This document shows, piece by piece, positions 46,001 to 56,713 of a stretch of 64,000 bases of DNA; the first letter of the stretch is position 1; every line of letters starts with the position of its first letter. The DNA comes from Candidatus Amarobacillus elongatus (lineage in GTDB: Bacteria > Chloroflexota > Dehalococcoidia > Tepidiformales > Tepidiformaceae), in assembly GCA_016703545.1 (NCBI GenBank), contig JADJBX010000001.1, forward strand, positions 434,001 through 498,000, given 5' to 3'. The position numbers and the translations under genes were made by a program. The notes below the pieces were generated by a model. That model ran no database searches. It worked only from the letters and a program-made list of their open reading frames with translations, and had not been told where the DNA came from.

Positions 46001-48219
46001 CTATTTGATGTAGAGCCTGGTCGGTGCCTGATCCGCCTCGCTGATGGTGATGGAGCCTTCGCGGCTGATCCCGACGAATTCGCCCTTCAGGTTCCGATAG
46101 TCAGCCTGTGCCGCGCCCGACCCGATATATCGCGCCTCGAGGTTCTCCCGGTCGCCGCGTAGTTCGAGTCTTCCCATGAAGGGCGGACTCGCTTTCGAGC
46201 CGTCGAAATGGGCGACGCGGCTGAAGCGGCCCTGTTCGAGCCGGAAAAGTGAGGTTCCATCGCTGATGTTGCCGGGCACGCGCGAGAAGATGGTTCTCGG
46301 GAGCACGATCGGCGCGGCAACGGTGGCGAGGAGCAGGAGCAGAGCGGGCCAGACCCACACCGGTACGCAGCCCGGGCCGCCATCAAACCAGCTATCGCAT
46401 ACGCAGAGGACCTTCAGGGTGAACGGCTCCACGGTGCCTGCGGGGCCGGCCGCCCCACGAGGAACTCCCGCATCCGGCGACCATGGCGACCCCGAGCCAT
46501 TCGCCGGCTCCCTTCGGCTCGAGCGTAAAGGAGCCGGCCTCAGTGCCGTCGGCGGCATACGTGACGACGCCCCCGAGCTTTTCGCCCGCGATTCCGCAGG
46601 GGCTGGCCGTGGCGCCCACAACCGTCACATCGAAGGGCTTCCCTTCGGTTGCGCGGCTGCTGCTGGCCTGGAACGTTGCTGGAGGGGGCGCGGTTACTTC
46701 GATGACGGCGCCCCGCACCGTGGCGGCATTGCCAGGCGGCGGATCGACAGTGACGTGGTAGGTCCCGGCCTCGAGGAGCCGCAGGTTTCCTTCCCACCCG
46801 GCCGGAGACGCAGTGAGCGCTACCTTCCTCGGCGCTTGTCCGTCGCGAACCACTTCCAGACCCTTGACGACGACGGGCAGGCCACGGGGATTATCGGCGA
46901 CGACGCGGACACCTGTTTCGGAACACGCCTCGACGCGCGCCGCGGCCGTTCCCTCCGGCCCAACGCCTACGGTGAGTTGGGGACGGCGCGGTTCGATGGT
47001 GATTCCTCGAGTCTCGGTGGCGAGTTCGAATCCCGCTACCAGGGGAACAAGGCTGTACTCGCCGGGGCTGGCAACGGTCAGGTTCGCCGTCTGCGGCGTG
47101 GAGCCGGGTGGACGCAATGCGACCGGGTAGCCCACCTTCACACCGCCGGCGTCGCGCACCTCGATTGCGATCGATGCATCGGAAGCAGCCTCCAGCGGAG
47201 TAACGGAGACAGATACACCGAAGGGCTCTCCTTCGACCGCTCGTAATGGTGCCGTGAGCTGAAGGCGGATATCGAGGTCCACAAACAGGCGGCGGACCTT
47301 CGCGTTGCCCCCGCCACCCAGGCGCCATGCCCCCGCGGCCGGGCCGCTCGCGCGGTACACGTGCAGCCCGCCGATGGAGGATTCGCGCGTGGCTCCTGCC
47401 GCGGCAGGCCCGGAAAGCACGACGGGCCCCTCGGTGACAACCAGAAGCTCACGCGTGCGGGGCGGCACCTGGAATGAGTGTGGCAACGTGACGATGTCGG
47501 CGCTCGACTCACGCAGGTGCGACAGGCGCGTCAACACCTCGATGTATCGGTCCGGAAGCTCGGAGGGGTTCAGCGCCTCTGAAGCAAGGCCGCCCGTGTC
47601 AGTTGAGAGGCGGCGAAGTCGGGCCAGGTCCGGCAACTCGCAAATGTCGCGACCGGCGCGGTTTTCTGGGCGACGCTTAGCGCGATTGAGTAGATCGGGG
47701 ACGACCGTGCTTTGAATTCGGGGAGAGTGCCAGGATGCTCGCCCAGTACCCATCGAGTGCCGCTGGTGTCGCGCTGATGGTGCTCGCGCAGGGGGCGCCG
47801 TCCGTCAGCAAGACGACGGCGCGCCCGTTGGCACCGGCGGGGGACGCGATCCAGCTCCTTCAGGGCGGACTGAAGCCCCGGCAAGAGGTCCGTGGTGTTC
47901 CCCGTTCTGGTCCGGCGCGGGCAGACGATTGCTGCGCACTGATTCGAGCGCGTCCGAGCAGCAACCCGCCCCGAATCAAACCCGGCGAGCACGCGCGAAC
48001 CGCGAGAGAATTCAACCACCGCCACGCGACCGCGGGAGCCATGAGGTCAATGAAGAGTTGCCCGGCATCCACCCCCAGGTCCTTCGCGTCGCTGACCTCC
48101 ATGCCCGAGCTGGCATCCACCAGCAGCAGCACGTCGATGCCCGCCGGGCTCTGTGCGGCCGCGCCCGGCGTGCCACCGCCAGCTACCGCCATGAGAAGAA
48201 GCAACAGCGCCCCGAGCAT
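46001..48219 (-). CDS. Membrane-anchored VWA-domain protein with Ig-like repeats (frameshifted)
   Basis: The reconstructed protein has about 740 residues. A signal peptide (MLGALLLLLMAVAGGGTPGA) is followed by a von Willebrand A domain: GIDVLLLVDASSGMEVSD (MIDAS DxSxG, last Ser replaced by Gly), FIDLMAPAVAVVEFSRGSRV, GRAVVLLTDGAP and SSPIYSIALS. Beta-sandwich repeats (VEGEPFGVSVSVTPLEA, RATEGKPFDVTVVGA) come next. A C-terminal TM helix (VWVWPALLLLLATVAAPIVL) and a cytoplasmic beta-rich tail end the protein. Frame joins at about 48028, 47855, 47715 and 46455 are needed. It is the first gene of the operon and should present a metal-dependent binding domain outside the cell, with a tail facing the tubulin-like protein. 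Confidence 0.7.
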
Positions 48220-48395
48220 TGCCGCGCGCGTTCGTCCGTGGTTCAAGTTCCCGCCCGATAGATTCCCGAAGTGCGCGGAGTCTACTGGACACCATCTGGC
48301 AACGCCATATGCCAAAGAGTAACCGCGTGGGATTCTCGTTGGCATCCACCTCCCCACCCCCACACCTCGGTCCCCCGCGTCCCCGGCGGGGGGGG

Positions 48396-48426
48396 TTGAC
48401 CTTGCAGTCGCTGTAAGGATTAGGGT
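48396..48426 (+). promoter_or_regulatory. MerR-type promoter with operator dyad
   Basis: The -35 box TTGACC (48396-48401) and a -10 box TAGGGT (48421-48426) are 19 bases apart, the long spacing that MerR-family activators correct by DNA twisting. In the spacer lies the dyad CCTTGCAG-TCG-CTGTAAGG (48400-48418). The gene directly downstream encodes a MerR-domain protein, so autoregulation is expected. Confidence 0.75.
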
Positions 48427-48432
48427 GGGCGG

Positions 48433-49257
48433 GTGAATGTTGCTGCTGCTGCTCGCGCGGCCGGAATTTCGCCTTCGGGGCTGCGCTGGTACGAGTCCAT
48501 CGGGGTGTTGCCGCCCGCGCCGAGGGGCGAGAACGGGTATCGGACGTATTCGGCGCGCGATGTCAGCCAGCTGCGGCTGGTGATGACGCTGCGCCGGTTG
48601 GGGCTTACGGCGACGGAGGCGGGGCGGCTGGCGCGACTCAGCCTGGAGGGTGGGGTCGACGGCAACGAGTTGCCGGCCGCGCTCCAGCGCCAGCGCGAGA
48701 CAATCGCGGAGCGGCGTGCTGACCTGGACTGGCTGGATGGGGAGCTGCGCGACCTCGAGGCGACGCTGAAGGCGACGTCGCGCCCGGGCGGGGGGAGCGG
48801 CGCGCGCCCTGCGCCGATCGCGGTGCTGTTTCTCTGCAACGCGAACTCGGGCCGCAGCCAGGTGGGGGAGGCGCTGCTGACGAAGCTGGGTGGCGAGCGG
48901 TTCGCGGTGCAATCGGCGGGAAGCGACCCCGCGCCGGTGAGCGACCTTGCGGTGACGGTGCTCGCGGAAGTGGGCATCGACTGGGGCCGGGCGCGTTCGA
49001 GGCAGGTCGCGGAGGCGCGCGGGCCGTTCGACTACGTCATCGCGCTTTCGGATTCGATGCGGGAGACGTGCATCGCCATCGAAGGGCCGCACAGCACGCT
49101 GCACTGGCACCTGCCAGACCCGGGCGGGGTCCCGGGATCGCTGGAGGAACGGCTGACGGCGTACCGGCGGGTGCGGGATGAACTCTCGCGCCGCCTTGTG
49201 CCGTTTGTGGAACTTGCGCTGCGAACGGCGGCGCCCGAACACCTATTCGCTACTTGA
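48433..49257 (+). CDS. MerR regulator fused to a low-molecular-weight phosphatase/arsenate reductase domain
   Basis: The 274-residue protein has an N-terminal MerR HTH (GISPSGLRWYESIGVLPPAP, RTYSARDVSQLRLVMTLRRL) and a dimerisation helix. Residues about 130-274 are an ArsC/LMW-PTP domain: VLFLCNANSGRSQVGEALL with catalytic Cys135 and Arg of the C-x5-R loop, AGSDPAPVSDLAVTVLAEVG, and HLPDPGG with the acid Asp. The second Cys usual in arsenate reductases (NSCRS) is Gly. The protein could sense arsenate/phosphate or a redox state and switch its own promoter. The start is GTG 48433. It is followed by a VOC gene in a probable operon. Confidence 0.85.
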   Translation: MNVAAAARAAGISPSGLRWYESIGVLPPAPRGENGYRTYSARDVSQLRLVMTLRRLGLTATEAGRLARLSLEGGVDGNELPAALQRQRETIAERRADLDWLDGELRDLEATLKATSRPGGGSGARPAPIAVLFLCNANSGRSQVGEALLTKLGGERFAVQSAGSDPAPVSDLAVTVLAEVGIDWGRARSRQVAEARGPFDYVIALSDSMRETCIAIEGPHSTLHWHLPDPGGVPGSLEERLTAYRRVRDELSRRLVPFVELALRTAAPEHLFAT

Positions 49258-49268
49258 GGGGGTCTCCA

Positions 49269-49652
49269 ATGGATGAGCAGGTTCACGTCCGGTACATGGT
49301 GAGCGACGTCGCGAAGTCGGTGGCGTTCTATACGGAGCACCTTGGCTTCGCCGTGGAAACGAACTTCGCGCCCGCGTTCGGGTCGGTGACGCGCGGCAAC
49401 CTGCGGCTGCTGCTTGCGGGGCCGCAGAGCTCGGCGGGACGGCCGATGGCGGACGGGGCAGTGCCGGGCCCGGGCGGCTGGAATCGCCTCCACTTCATCG
49501 TGCCGGACCTGGAGGCTGAGGTGTCGCGGCTCAAGGGCGAGGGGTGCGAGTTCCGCAACGAGATGATCTCGGGGCCGGGCGGATCGCAGATCCTGCTGCT
49601 GGACCCCTCGGGGAACATCATCGAGCTGTTCCAGCCGGCCGGGCAGCGGTAA
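49269..49652 (+). CDS. VOC-family protein
   Basis: The 127-residue protein begins MDEQVHVRYMVSDVAKSVAF, with YTEHLGFAVETNFAP and a second half RLHFIVPDLEAEVSRLKGEG to LLLDPSGNIIELFQP (metal-binding Glu in IIELF). The start ATG 49269 follows GAGGGGG. It lies 11 bases after the MerR-ArsC gene on the same strand, so it is co-transcribed; arsenic-linked VOC proteins (ArsI-like) are possible, but no ArsI cysteine pair is visible. Confidence 0.8.
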   Translation: MDEQVHVRYMVSDVAKSVAFYTEHLGFAVETNFAPAFGSVTRGNLRLLLAGPQSSAGRPMADGAVPGPGGWNRLHFIVPDLEAEVSRLKGEGCEFRNEMISGPGGSQILLLDPSGNIIELFQPAGQR

Positions 49653-49670
49653 CACCGGGGCGAGCCGGGG

Positions 49671-50546
49671 CTACGCGAGGATCTCCACCTCGTGCCGGCT
49701 GAGGCGGGCCGGGTCGGCCGCGAGTTCGATTTCGACCACGCGGCCGTTCTCGATGGTGAAGCCGAAGACGACACGGGGTGTTCCGCCGGTGGCCCAAACG
49801 CCACCGGGCACGCCGTCGATGAGGGCGAGCTGCGCCGCCTGGGCCTGGCCGGCGAACTGCCTCGCGACGGCGTCGGCGCCGCGGAGTTCGGCGGTGAGCC
49901 AGCCGCTGCGGGCGCCCATGCGCAGGGCGGCTTCGTCGCAGCGAAGGGCGACGTCGGGGTCGAGGACGGACAGGAGCGCGTTGAAGTCCCCGGCGCGGGA
50001 GGCCCTGAAGAACGCCTCGACGATGTCCCGGTGGCGTGCGGTGTCGAGGGCCTGGTCTTCGTCCGTCGCGCCCTGGACGCGGCGGCGCGCGCGGCTGGCC
50101 AGCTGCCGCGCCGCGACCGGGGAACGATCGACGATGCCAGCGATCTCATCGAACGAGACACCGAACACGTCGTGGAGCACGAATGCGACGCGTTCGGCGG
50201 GGGCGAGCCGCTGCAGGACCGTGAGCATCGCGATGCCAACGGACTCGGCGAGCAGCGCCTCGCCCTCGGGGTCGGCGGCGTCGGGGAAGGCGTCGCCATC
50301 AGCCGCGAGCGGCTCCTCGCGCCGGGAGCGGCGTGCCCGGAGCATGTCGAGACAGACGCGCGCGACGACGGTCGTCAGCCAGCCCCCCAGGTTGCCAACG
50401 TCACTGGTATCGGCGCGGTTCAGTCGCAGCCACGCTTCCTGGACGGCGTCGTCTGCTTCTCCGCTCGATCCTAGCAGGCGATAGGCGACGGCATGCAGCC
50501 GGGCCCGATCGGCTTCGAAGCGGCGCGCGAGTGATTCGTCGTCCAT
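49671..50546 (-). CDS. ECF41-type RNA polymerase sigma factor with C-terminal SnoaL-like domain
   Basis: The 291-residue protein has sigma region 2 (RLHAVAYRLLGSSGEADDAV, QEAWLRLNRADTSDVGNLGG, WLTTVVARVCLDMLRARRSR) and region 4 (RLAPAERVAFVLHDVFGVSF, DEIAGIVDRSPVAARQLASR). An NTF2-like extension follows (DIVEAFFRASRAGDFNALLS). This combination is the SigJ/ECF41 group, in which the C-terminal domain tunes activity in place of an anti-sigma factor. It faces away from the adjacent VOC gene, a common ECF41 neighbour. The downstream end is close to the preceding VOC gene (convergent). Confidence 0.9.
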   Translation of the reverse strand: MDDESLARRFEADRARLHAVAYRLLGSSGEADDAVQEAWLRLNRADTSDVGNLGGWLTTVVARVCLDMLRARRSRREEPLAADGDAFPDAADPEGEALLAESVGIAMLTVLQRLAPAERVAFVLHDVFGVSFDEIAGIVDRSPVAARQLASRARRRVQGATDEDQALDTARHRDIVEAFFRASRAGDFNALLSVLDPDVALRCDEAALRMGARSGWLTAELRGADAVARQFAGQAQAAQLALIDGVPGGVWATGGTPRVVFGFTIENGRVVEIELAADPARLSRHEVEILA

Positions 50547-50623
50547 CGGTCACATTCTCCCACCGGGATGCGTCACACGGATGACGGGCCTCGAAGGCTC
50601 AGCCCATGAGAAGGAGAACAGCC

Positions 50624-51019
50624 ATGAAGATCAAGCTCGCCAGGATTTATGTCAATGACCAGGAGCGGGCACTCCGCTTCTACACGGACGTGCTCGGGTT
50701 CACGGTGACGGCCGACTACTCCCAGGGCGGGTACCGCTGGCTGACCGTGGCCTCGCCGGAGGAGCCCGAGGGAACGGCGCTGCAGCTGGCCCTGAACGAC
50801 AACCCGGCGGCGAAGGCGTACCAGCAGGCGATGTTCGAACAGGGCCAGCCGGCGGCGATGTTCTTCACGGACGACATCGAAGGGGACCACGAGCAGCTGT
50901 CCGGGCGCGGGGCCACCTTCACCCTGCCACCGACGAAGGTCACGGGGTCGACCATCGCGATGCTGAACGACACGTGCGGCAACCTGCTGCAGCTTTCGCA
51001 GCTCACCTGGCAGGGGTAG
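50624..51019 (+). CDS. VOC-family protein, likely ECF41 target
   Basis: The 131-residue protein begins MKIKLARIYVNDQERALRFY, with TDVLGFTVTADYSQGGYRWL and GNLLQLSQLTWQG at the end. The start at 50624 has AAGGAG nine bases upstream; an ATG at 50606 would place the ribosome site inside the gene. It is divergent from the ECF41 sigma gene; in ECF41 systems the adjacent gene (often a carboxymuconolactone decarboxylase or VOC protein) is usually the regulated one. No clear ECF41 promoter was read by eye. Confidence 0.75.
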   Translation: MKIKLARIYVNDQERALRFYTDVLGFTVTADYSQGGYRWLTVASPEEPEGTALQLALNDNPAAKAYQQAMFEQGQPAAMFFTDDIEGDHEQLSGRGATFTLPPTKVTGSTIAMLNDTCGNLLQLSQLTWQG

Positions 51020-51168
51020 GACGGCGCGACGGCACGCGGTTGTCCCGGGCTGGCGCGTCCCCGCGCCAGCCCCGGGAAAACGGCGGCCGGACAGGAGATA
51101 CTGTTCGAAGCGAGAGCGGCAGGGTGGCGGGCGACGGCCGGTGACCCGGTGTCTTTGATGGAGACAGG

Positions 51169-53556
<2,388 letters not shown>

Positions 53557-53563
53557 GAACGCA

Positions 53564-53596
53564 CCCGGCGCCGGGGCGAGTGACCCCGGCGCCGGG
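53564..53596. terminator. GC-rich hairpin between convergent genes
   Basis: CCCGGCGCCGGGG pairs perfectly with CCCCGGCGCCGGG around a 7-base loop. It has no T tail, but it lies exactly between the convergent UvrA-like and MMPL genes and likely ends both transcripts. Confidence 0.65.
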
Positions 53597-53604
53597 CGTG
53601 GCCG

Positions 53605-55839
53605 TCAGATCGCGCCCTCGGGTTCGGGCTCTTCGCCGAGGAGGCGCCGCATAAGCGCCTCGCCTTCGACATCCAGGTTGGGGAGGCTGCGGTTGAGCCA
53701 CGACGGCAGCCACCAGGCCGCGCGGTCGAAGAGCGCCATGACCGCGGGAACGATGATGATCCGGACGATCGTCGCATCGAGCAGCACGGCCACGGCGAGG
53801 CCGATGCCGAACATCTTGATGATGACGTCGTCTCCGAGAACGAAGGCGCCGAAAACGCTGATCATGATCAGGGCGGCGGCGGTGATGACGCGGGCGGAGG
53901 AGGCGAGGCCGGTAAGGACGGCGGCGCGCGCCTGCCCGCCGTTGTGGGTGTACTCCTCGCGGACGCGGGAGAGGATGAACACCTCGTAGTCCATCGAAAG
54001 GCCGAAGAGGATGGCGAACATCATCAGCGGCAGGAAGCTGACGATGGGAACCGAGTTTTCGACCCCGATGAGGCCCGCGAACCAGCCCCACTGGAAGATG
54101 GCGACGACGACCCCGAAGCTCGCGCCGATGCTCAGGAGAATGGCGAGCGCCGCCTTGATCGGCACCAGGATCGAACGGAACACGACCATCAGCAGGAGCA
54201 TCGTGAGGCCGATGACGACGGCCATGAACATGGGCAGGGCGTCGGTGAGCTTGTCGGAGATGTCGATGTTCATGGCGGTATTGCCCGCCACGGCAACGTC
54301 CACGCCGCTGCCGCGGACGGCGGGCGGGATGACGTCGTCACGGAGGCGGTGGACGAGGGTGGCGGTGCGGGCATCAGCCGGCCCGGTACGGGGCACGACC
54401 GCGAGGATTGCGGTGTTGCCAGCGGCGTTGCGAATCGGCGCGCCAACGTTCTGCACGCCCGGGTCGGCGGAGACGGCGTCGCGCAGGGCGGCGAGCGTGG
54501 CGTCGGCGTGGGCGGCGCTCGTGAGGTCGACGACGAGCGTGAGCGGGCCGTTGAAGCCGGGCCCGAACCCTTCGGCGAGGGTGTCGTAGGCCTGGCGCTG
54601 GGTGGTGGCCGCGGGCTCGGTGCCGTCGTCCGGCAGGCCGAGTTCCATATCCATGAGCGGGATGGCGAGCACGGACATGACCCCGAGCCCGGCCGCGAGG
54701 AACGGCACGGGGTAGCTGGTCACGAGGCGGGCGAAGCGCGCACCCAGCCCGCTGCTGGAATGGGGGTCCTCGCCGGTGGTCGCCTTCATGCCCGGCAGAG
54801 CCCACTTGTCGATGCGGCGCCCGGCGATGCCGAGGAGCGCGGGAGTGAGGCTGACGGCAATGAGGACGGCGATGAAGACGGTGCCGGCCGCGGCAAGGCC
54901 CATGACGGTGAGGAAGGGGATGCCCACGACGGCGAGGCCGGCGATGGCGATGACGACGGTCATACCGGCGAAGACCACGGCGCCGCCCGCGGTGGCGTTG
55001 GCGCGCGCCGCGGCCTCGGGAACGTCGTGGCCTTCGGCGAGGAACTGCCGGTGACGCGTGACGACGAAGAGCGAGTAATCGATACCCACGGCGAGGCCAA
55101 TCATCGTGGCGAGGGTCGGCCCCGTTTCGCTGATGTCGACAAAGGCGGCGGTGACGGTGATGCCCATGATGCCGATGCCCACCCCGATAAGGGCGGTGAT
55201 CAGCGGCAGGCCCATCGCCACGACGGAGCCGAAGGCGAAGAGCAGCACGACGACGGCGACGGCAAGACCAATCATCTCCGAGGCGGGCGGATCGCCGCGC
55301 TGGGCCGCCGCGATTACCTCGCCGCCGAACGTGATCTGCGCCGCGGGGGGCGCGGCCTGCACGAACGCGTCCCGGATGCGGGCGACGGTCTCGGGGGCGA
55401 CTTCCTGCGCGGCGGCGGCGAAGCGGACCTCGGCGAAGGCGATGCGCTCGTCCGGGGTGATGGTCACGGCCGCGGCGAGTGCCTCGGCGGAGGGCGCCTG
55501 GCCCGGGGTGAAGCCGGGCGCGGGGATGACCCCGTCGAACGCCTGCACATCGGCGTAGACGCCCACGAGGGCGCTGAACTCGTCCTCGGAGAGCTTTCGG
55601 CCCTCGGGGACCTCCGCGACGACACGCATGGTCGAGCCGGACTGGCTGGGGAAGCGTGCGGAGAGGAGGTCGAGGGCCTGCTGGGATTCCGTGCCGGGGA
55701 GGTCGAAGCGCTGGCTGGTCTCCCCACCGAGCGCCTTCGCCGAGACCACGACGGCGAGGAGGATGGTGACCCAGGTGAGAAGCACGAGCCATCGGCGCCG
55801 AACCGAGAATCGACCGAGGCTGTAGAGCAAACCGGCCAT
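53605..55839 (-). CDS. MMPL-family transporter (RND-like exporter)
   Basis: The 744-residue protein has about 12 TM helices in two halves, each with a large exported loop. It starts MAGLLYSLGRFSVRRRWLVL; the motif GIDYSLFVVTRHRQFLAEGH (TM4/5 of MMPL) appears in the first half and FGLSMDYEVFILSRVREEYT in the second. It probably exports lipids or hydrophobic drugs with proton motive force. The start at 55839 is chosen at the family N-terminus; the frame is open upstream. A divergent TetR gene lies 108 bases away and a shared operator overlaps its promoter. Confidence 0.9.
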   Translation of the reverse strand: MAGLLYSLGRFSVRRRWLVLLTWVTILLAVVVSAKALGGETSQRFDLPGTESQQALDLLSARFPSQSGSTMRVVAEVPEGRKLSEDEFSALVGVYADVQAFDGVIPAPGFTPGQAPSAEALAAAVTITPDERIAFAEVRFAAAAQEVAPETVARIRDAFVQAAPPAAQITFGGEVIAAAQRGDPPASEMIGLAVAVVVLLFAFGSVVAMGLPLITALIGVGIGIMGITVTAAFVDISETGPTLATMIGLAVGIDYSLFVVTRHRQFLAEGHDVPEAAARANATAGGAVVFAGMTVVIAIAGLAVVGIPFLTVMGLAAAGTVFIAVLIAVSLTPALLGIAGRRIDKWALPGMKATTGEDPHSSSGLGARFARLVTSYPVPFLAAGLGVMSVLAIPLMDMELGLPDDGTEPAATTQRQAYDTLAEGFGPGFNGPLTLVVDLTSAAHADATLAALRDAVSADPGVQNVGAPIRNAAGNTAILAVVPRTGPADARTATLVHRLRDDVIPPAVRGSGVDVAVAGNTAMNIDISDKLTDALPMFMAVVIGLTMLLLMVVFRSILVPIKAALAILLSIGASFGVVVAIFQWGWFAGLIGVENSVPIVSFLPLMMFAILFGLSMDYEVFILSRVREEYTHNGGQARAAVLTGLASSARVITAAALIMISVFGAFVLGDDVIIKMFGIGLAVAVLLDATIVRIIIVPAVMALFDRAAWWLPSWLNRSLPNLDVEGEALMRRLLGEEPEPEGAI

Positions 55840-55871
55840 ACGGGGGCAGGTCCTTCGAGGAGAATACAGGC

Positions 55872-55902
55872 ATTGTAGGCCGCTTGTGTCACTGAGTGTC
55901 AA
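55872..55902 (-). promoter_or_regulatory. MMPL promoter and overlapping operator
   Basis: On the minus strand, TTGACA (complement of 55897-55902) and TACAAT (complement of 55872-55877) are 19 bases apart. The 15-base imperfect palindrome TGTCACTGAGTGTCA (55887-55901, 12 of 15 symmetric) covers the -35, a plausible site for the TetR protein encoded divergently. Confidence 0.6.
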
Positions 55903-55910
55903 ATAGATTC

Positions 55911-55940
55911 TTGAGTGCTGGGACCGGCACAGGGTACAAT
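55911..55940 (+). promoter_or_regulatory. Promoter of the TetR gene, probably leaderless
   Basis: TTGAGT (55911-55916) and TACAAT (55935-55940) are 18 bases apart. Transcription should start at about 55947, on or next to the GTG at 55948, and no Shine-Dalgarno is visible, so the mRNA is likely leaderless. Confidence 0.6.
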
Positions 55941-55947
55941 CGCCGGC

Positions 55948-56562
55948 GTGACCGCCATTACGACCCACGAACCGGGGTTGCGCGAACGAACGCGCAGGGC
56001 CGTGCGCTCCGAGCTCATCGAAGTGGCGATGGACCTGTTCGGGGAGAAGGGGTTCGACGCGACCACGATCGAGGAGGTGGCGGCGGCGGCCGGGATGTCG
56101 CGGCGCAGCTTCTTCCGTTACTTCCCATCCAAGGAAGATGTCGTGCTCGGGCACCTGGACGACCTCGGCGAGGCGGTGGCGGCGGCGCTGACCGCACGGC
56201 CCGAGGGCGAGGACGCGTGGACGGCGCTGCGCCGCGCCTTCGACGTGCTCATCGCCGACACCGAGGCGGACCCAGCGCGGACGCTCGCCCTGATGCGGAT
56301 GCTGGACACGAGCGCGGTCCTGAAGGCGCGGTTCCTCGAGCGGCAGATGCGATTACAGGAGCCGCTGATCCCGGAGATCGCGGCGCGGCTCGGGCTGAAG
56401 GGGAGCACGGGCGGGGTTGATCCGCGGCCGCGCGCGGTCATTGGCGCGGCCCAGGCGTGCATCGAGGCGGCGCTGGAAGCGTGGATGGCCGCGGATGGGG
56501 CGCCGCCGGTCCGGGATCTGCTCGACGACGCAATGCGAGCGGTGCGGCCCGGGTCCCTGTAA
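55948..56562 (+). CDS. TetR-family regulator of the MMPL transporter
   Basis: The 204-residue protein starts at GTG 55948, set by the promoter position; a GTG at 55915 is upstream of the -10 box and therefore unlikely. The HTH is typical: RSELIEVAMDLFGEKGFDAT, then TIEEVAAAAGMSRRSFFRYF, PSKEDVVLGHLDDL. The ligand-binding half is helical (LALMRMLDTSAVLKARFLER). It is divergent from the MMPL gene and probably represses it in response to the exported compound. Confidence 0.88.
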   Translation: MTAITTHEPGLRERTRRAVRSELIEVAMDLFGEKGFDATTIEEVAAAAGMSRRSFFRYFPSKEDVVLGHLDDLGEAVAAALTARPEGEDAWTALRRAFDVLIADTEADPARTLALMRMLDTSAVLKARFLERQMRLQEPLIPEIAARLGLKGSTGGVDPRPRAVIGAAQACIEAALEAWMAADGAPPVRDLLDDAMRAVRPGSL

Positions 56563-56660
56563 CCCGCGGGCGCTGGCCCGAAACGGGCTTCCGGGAGCGC
56601 GAGAAGGCCGCCATCGCGGGCGGCGGCTCGTGATTCGCCACCGGAACGGGAGGGTGCCGG

Positions 56661-56694
56661 CGCCCGCTACCCCGGCAGGCCGGGGCAGCGGGCG
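56661..56694. terminator. Terminator hairpin
   Basis: CGCCCGCT-A-CCCCGG pairs with CCGGGG-C-AGCGGGCG around a 4-base loop: 14 pairs with one internal mismatch. It lies between the convergent TetR gene and the substrate-binding-protein gene. Confidence 0.65.
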
Positions 56695-56713
56695 TGGCGA
56701 GGGGGAAACTCGA

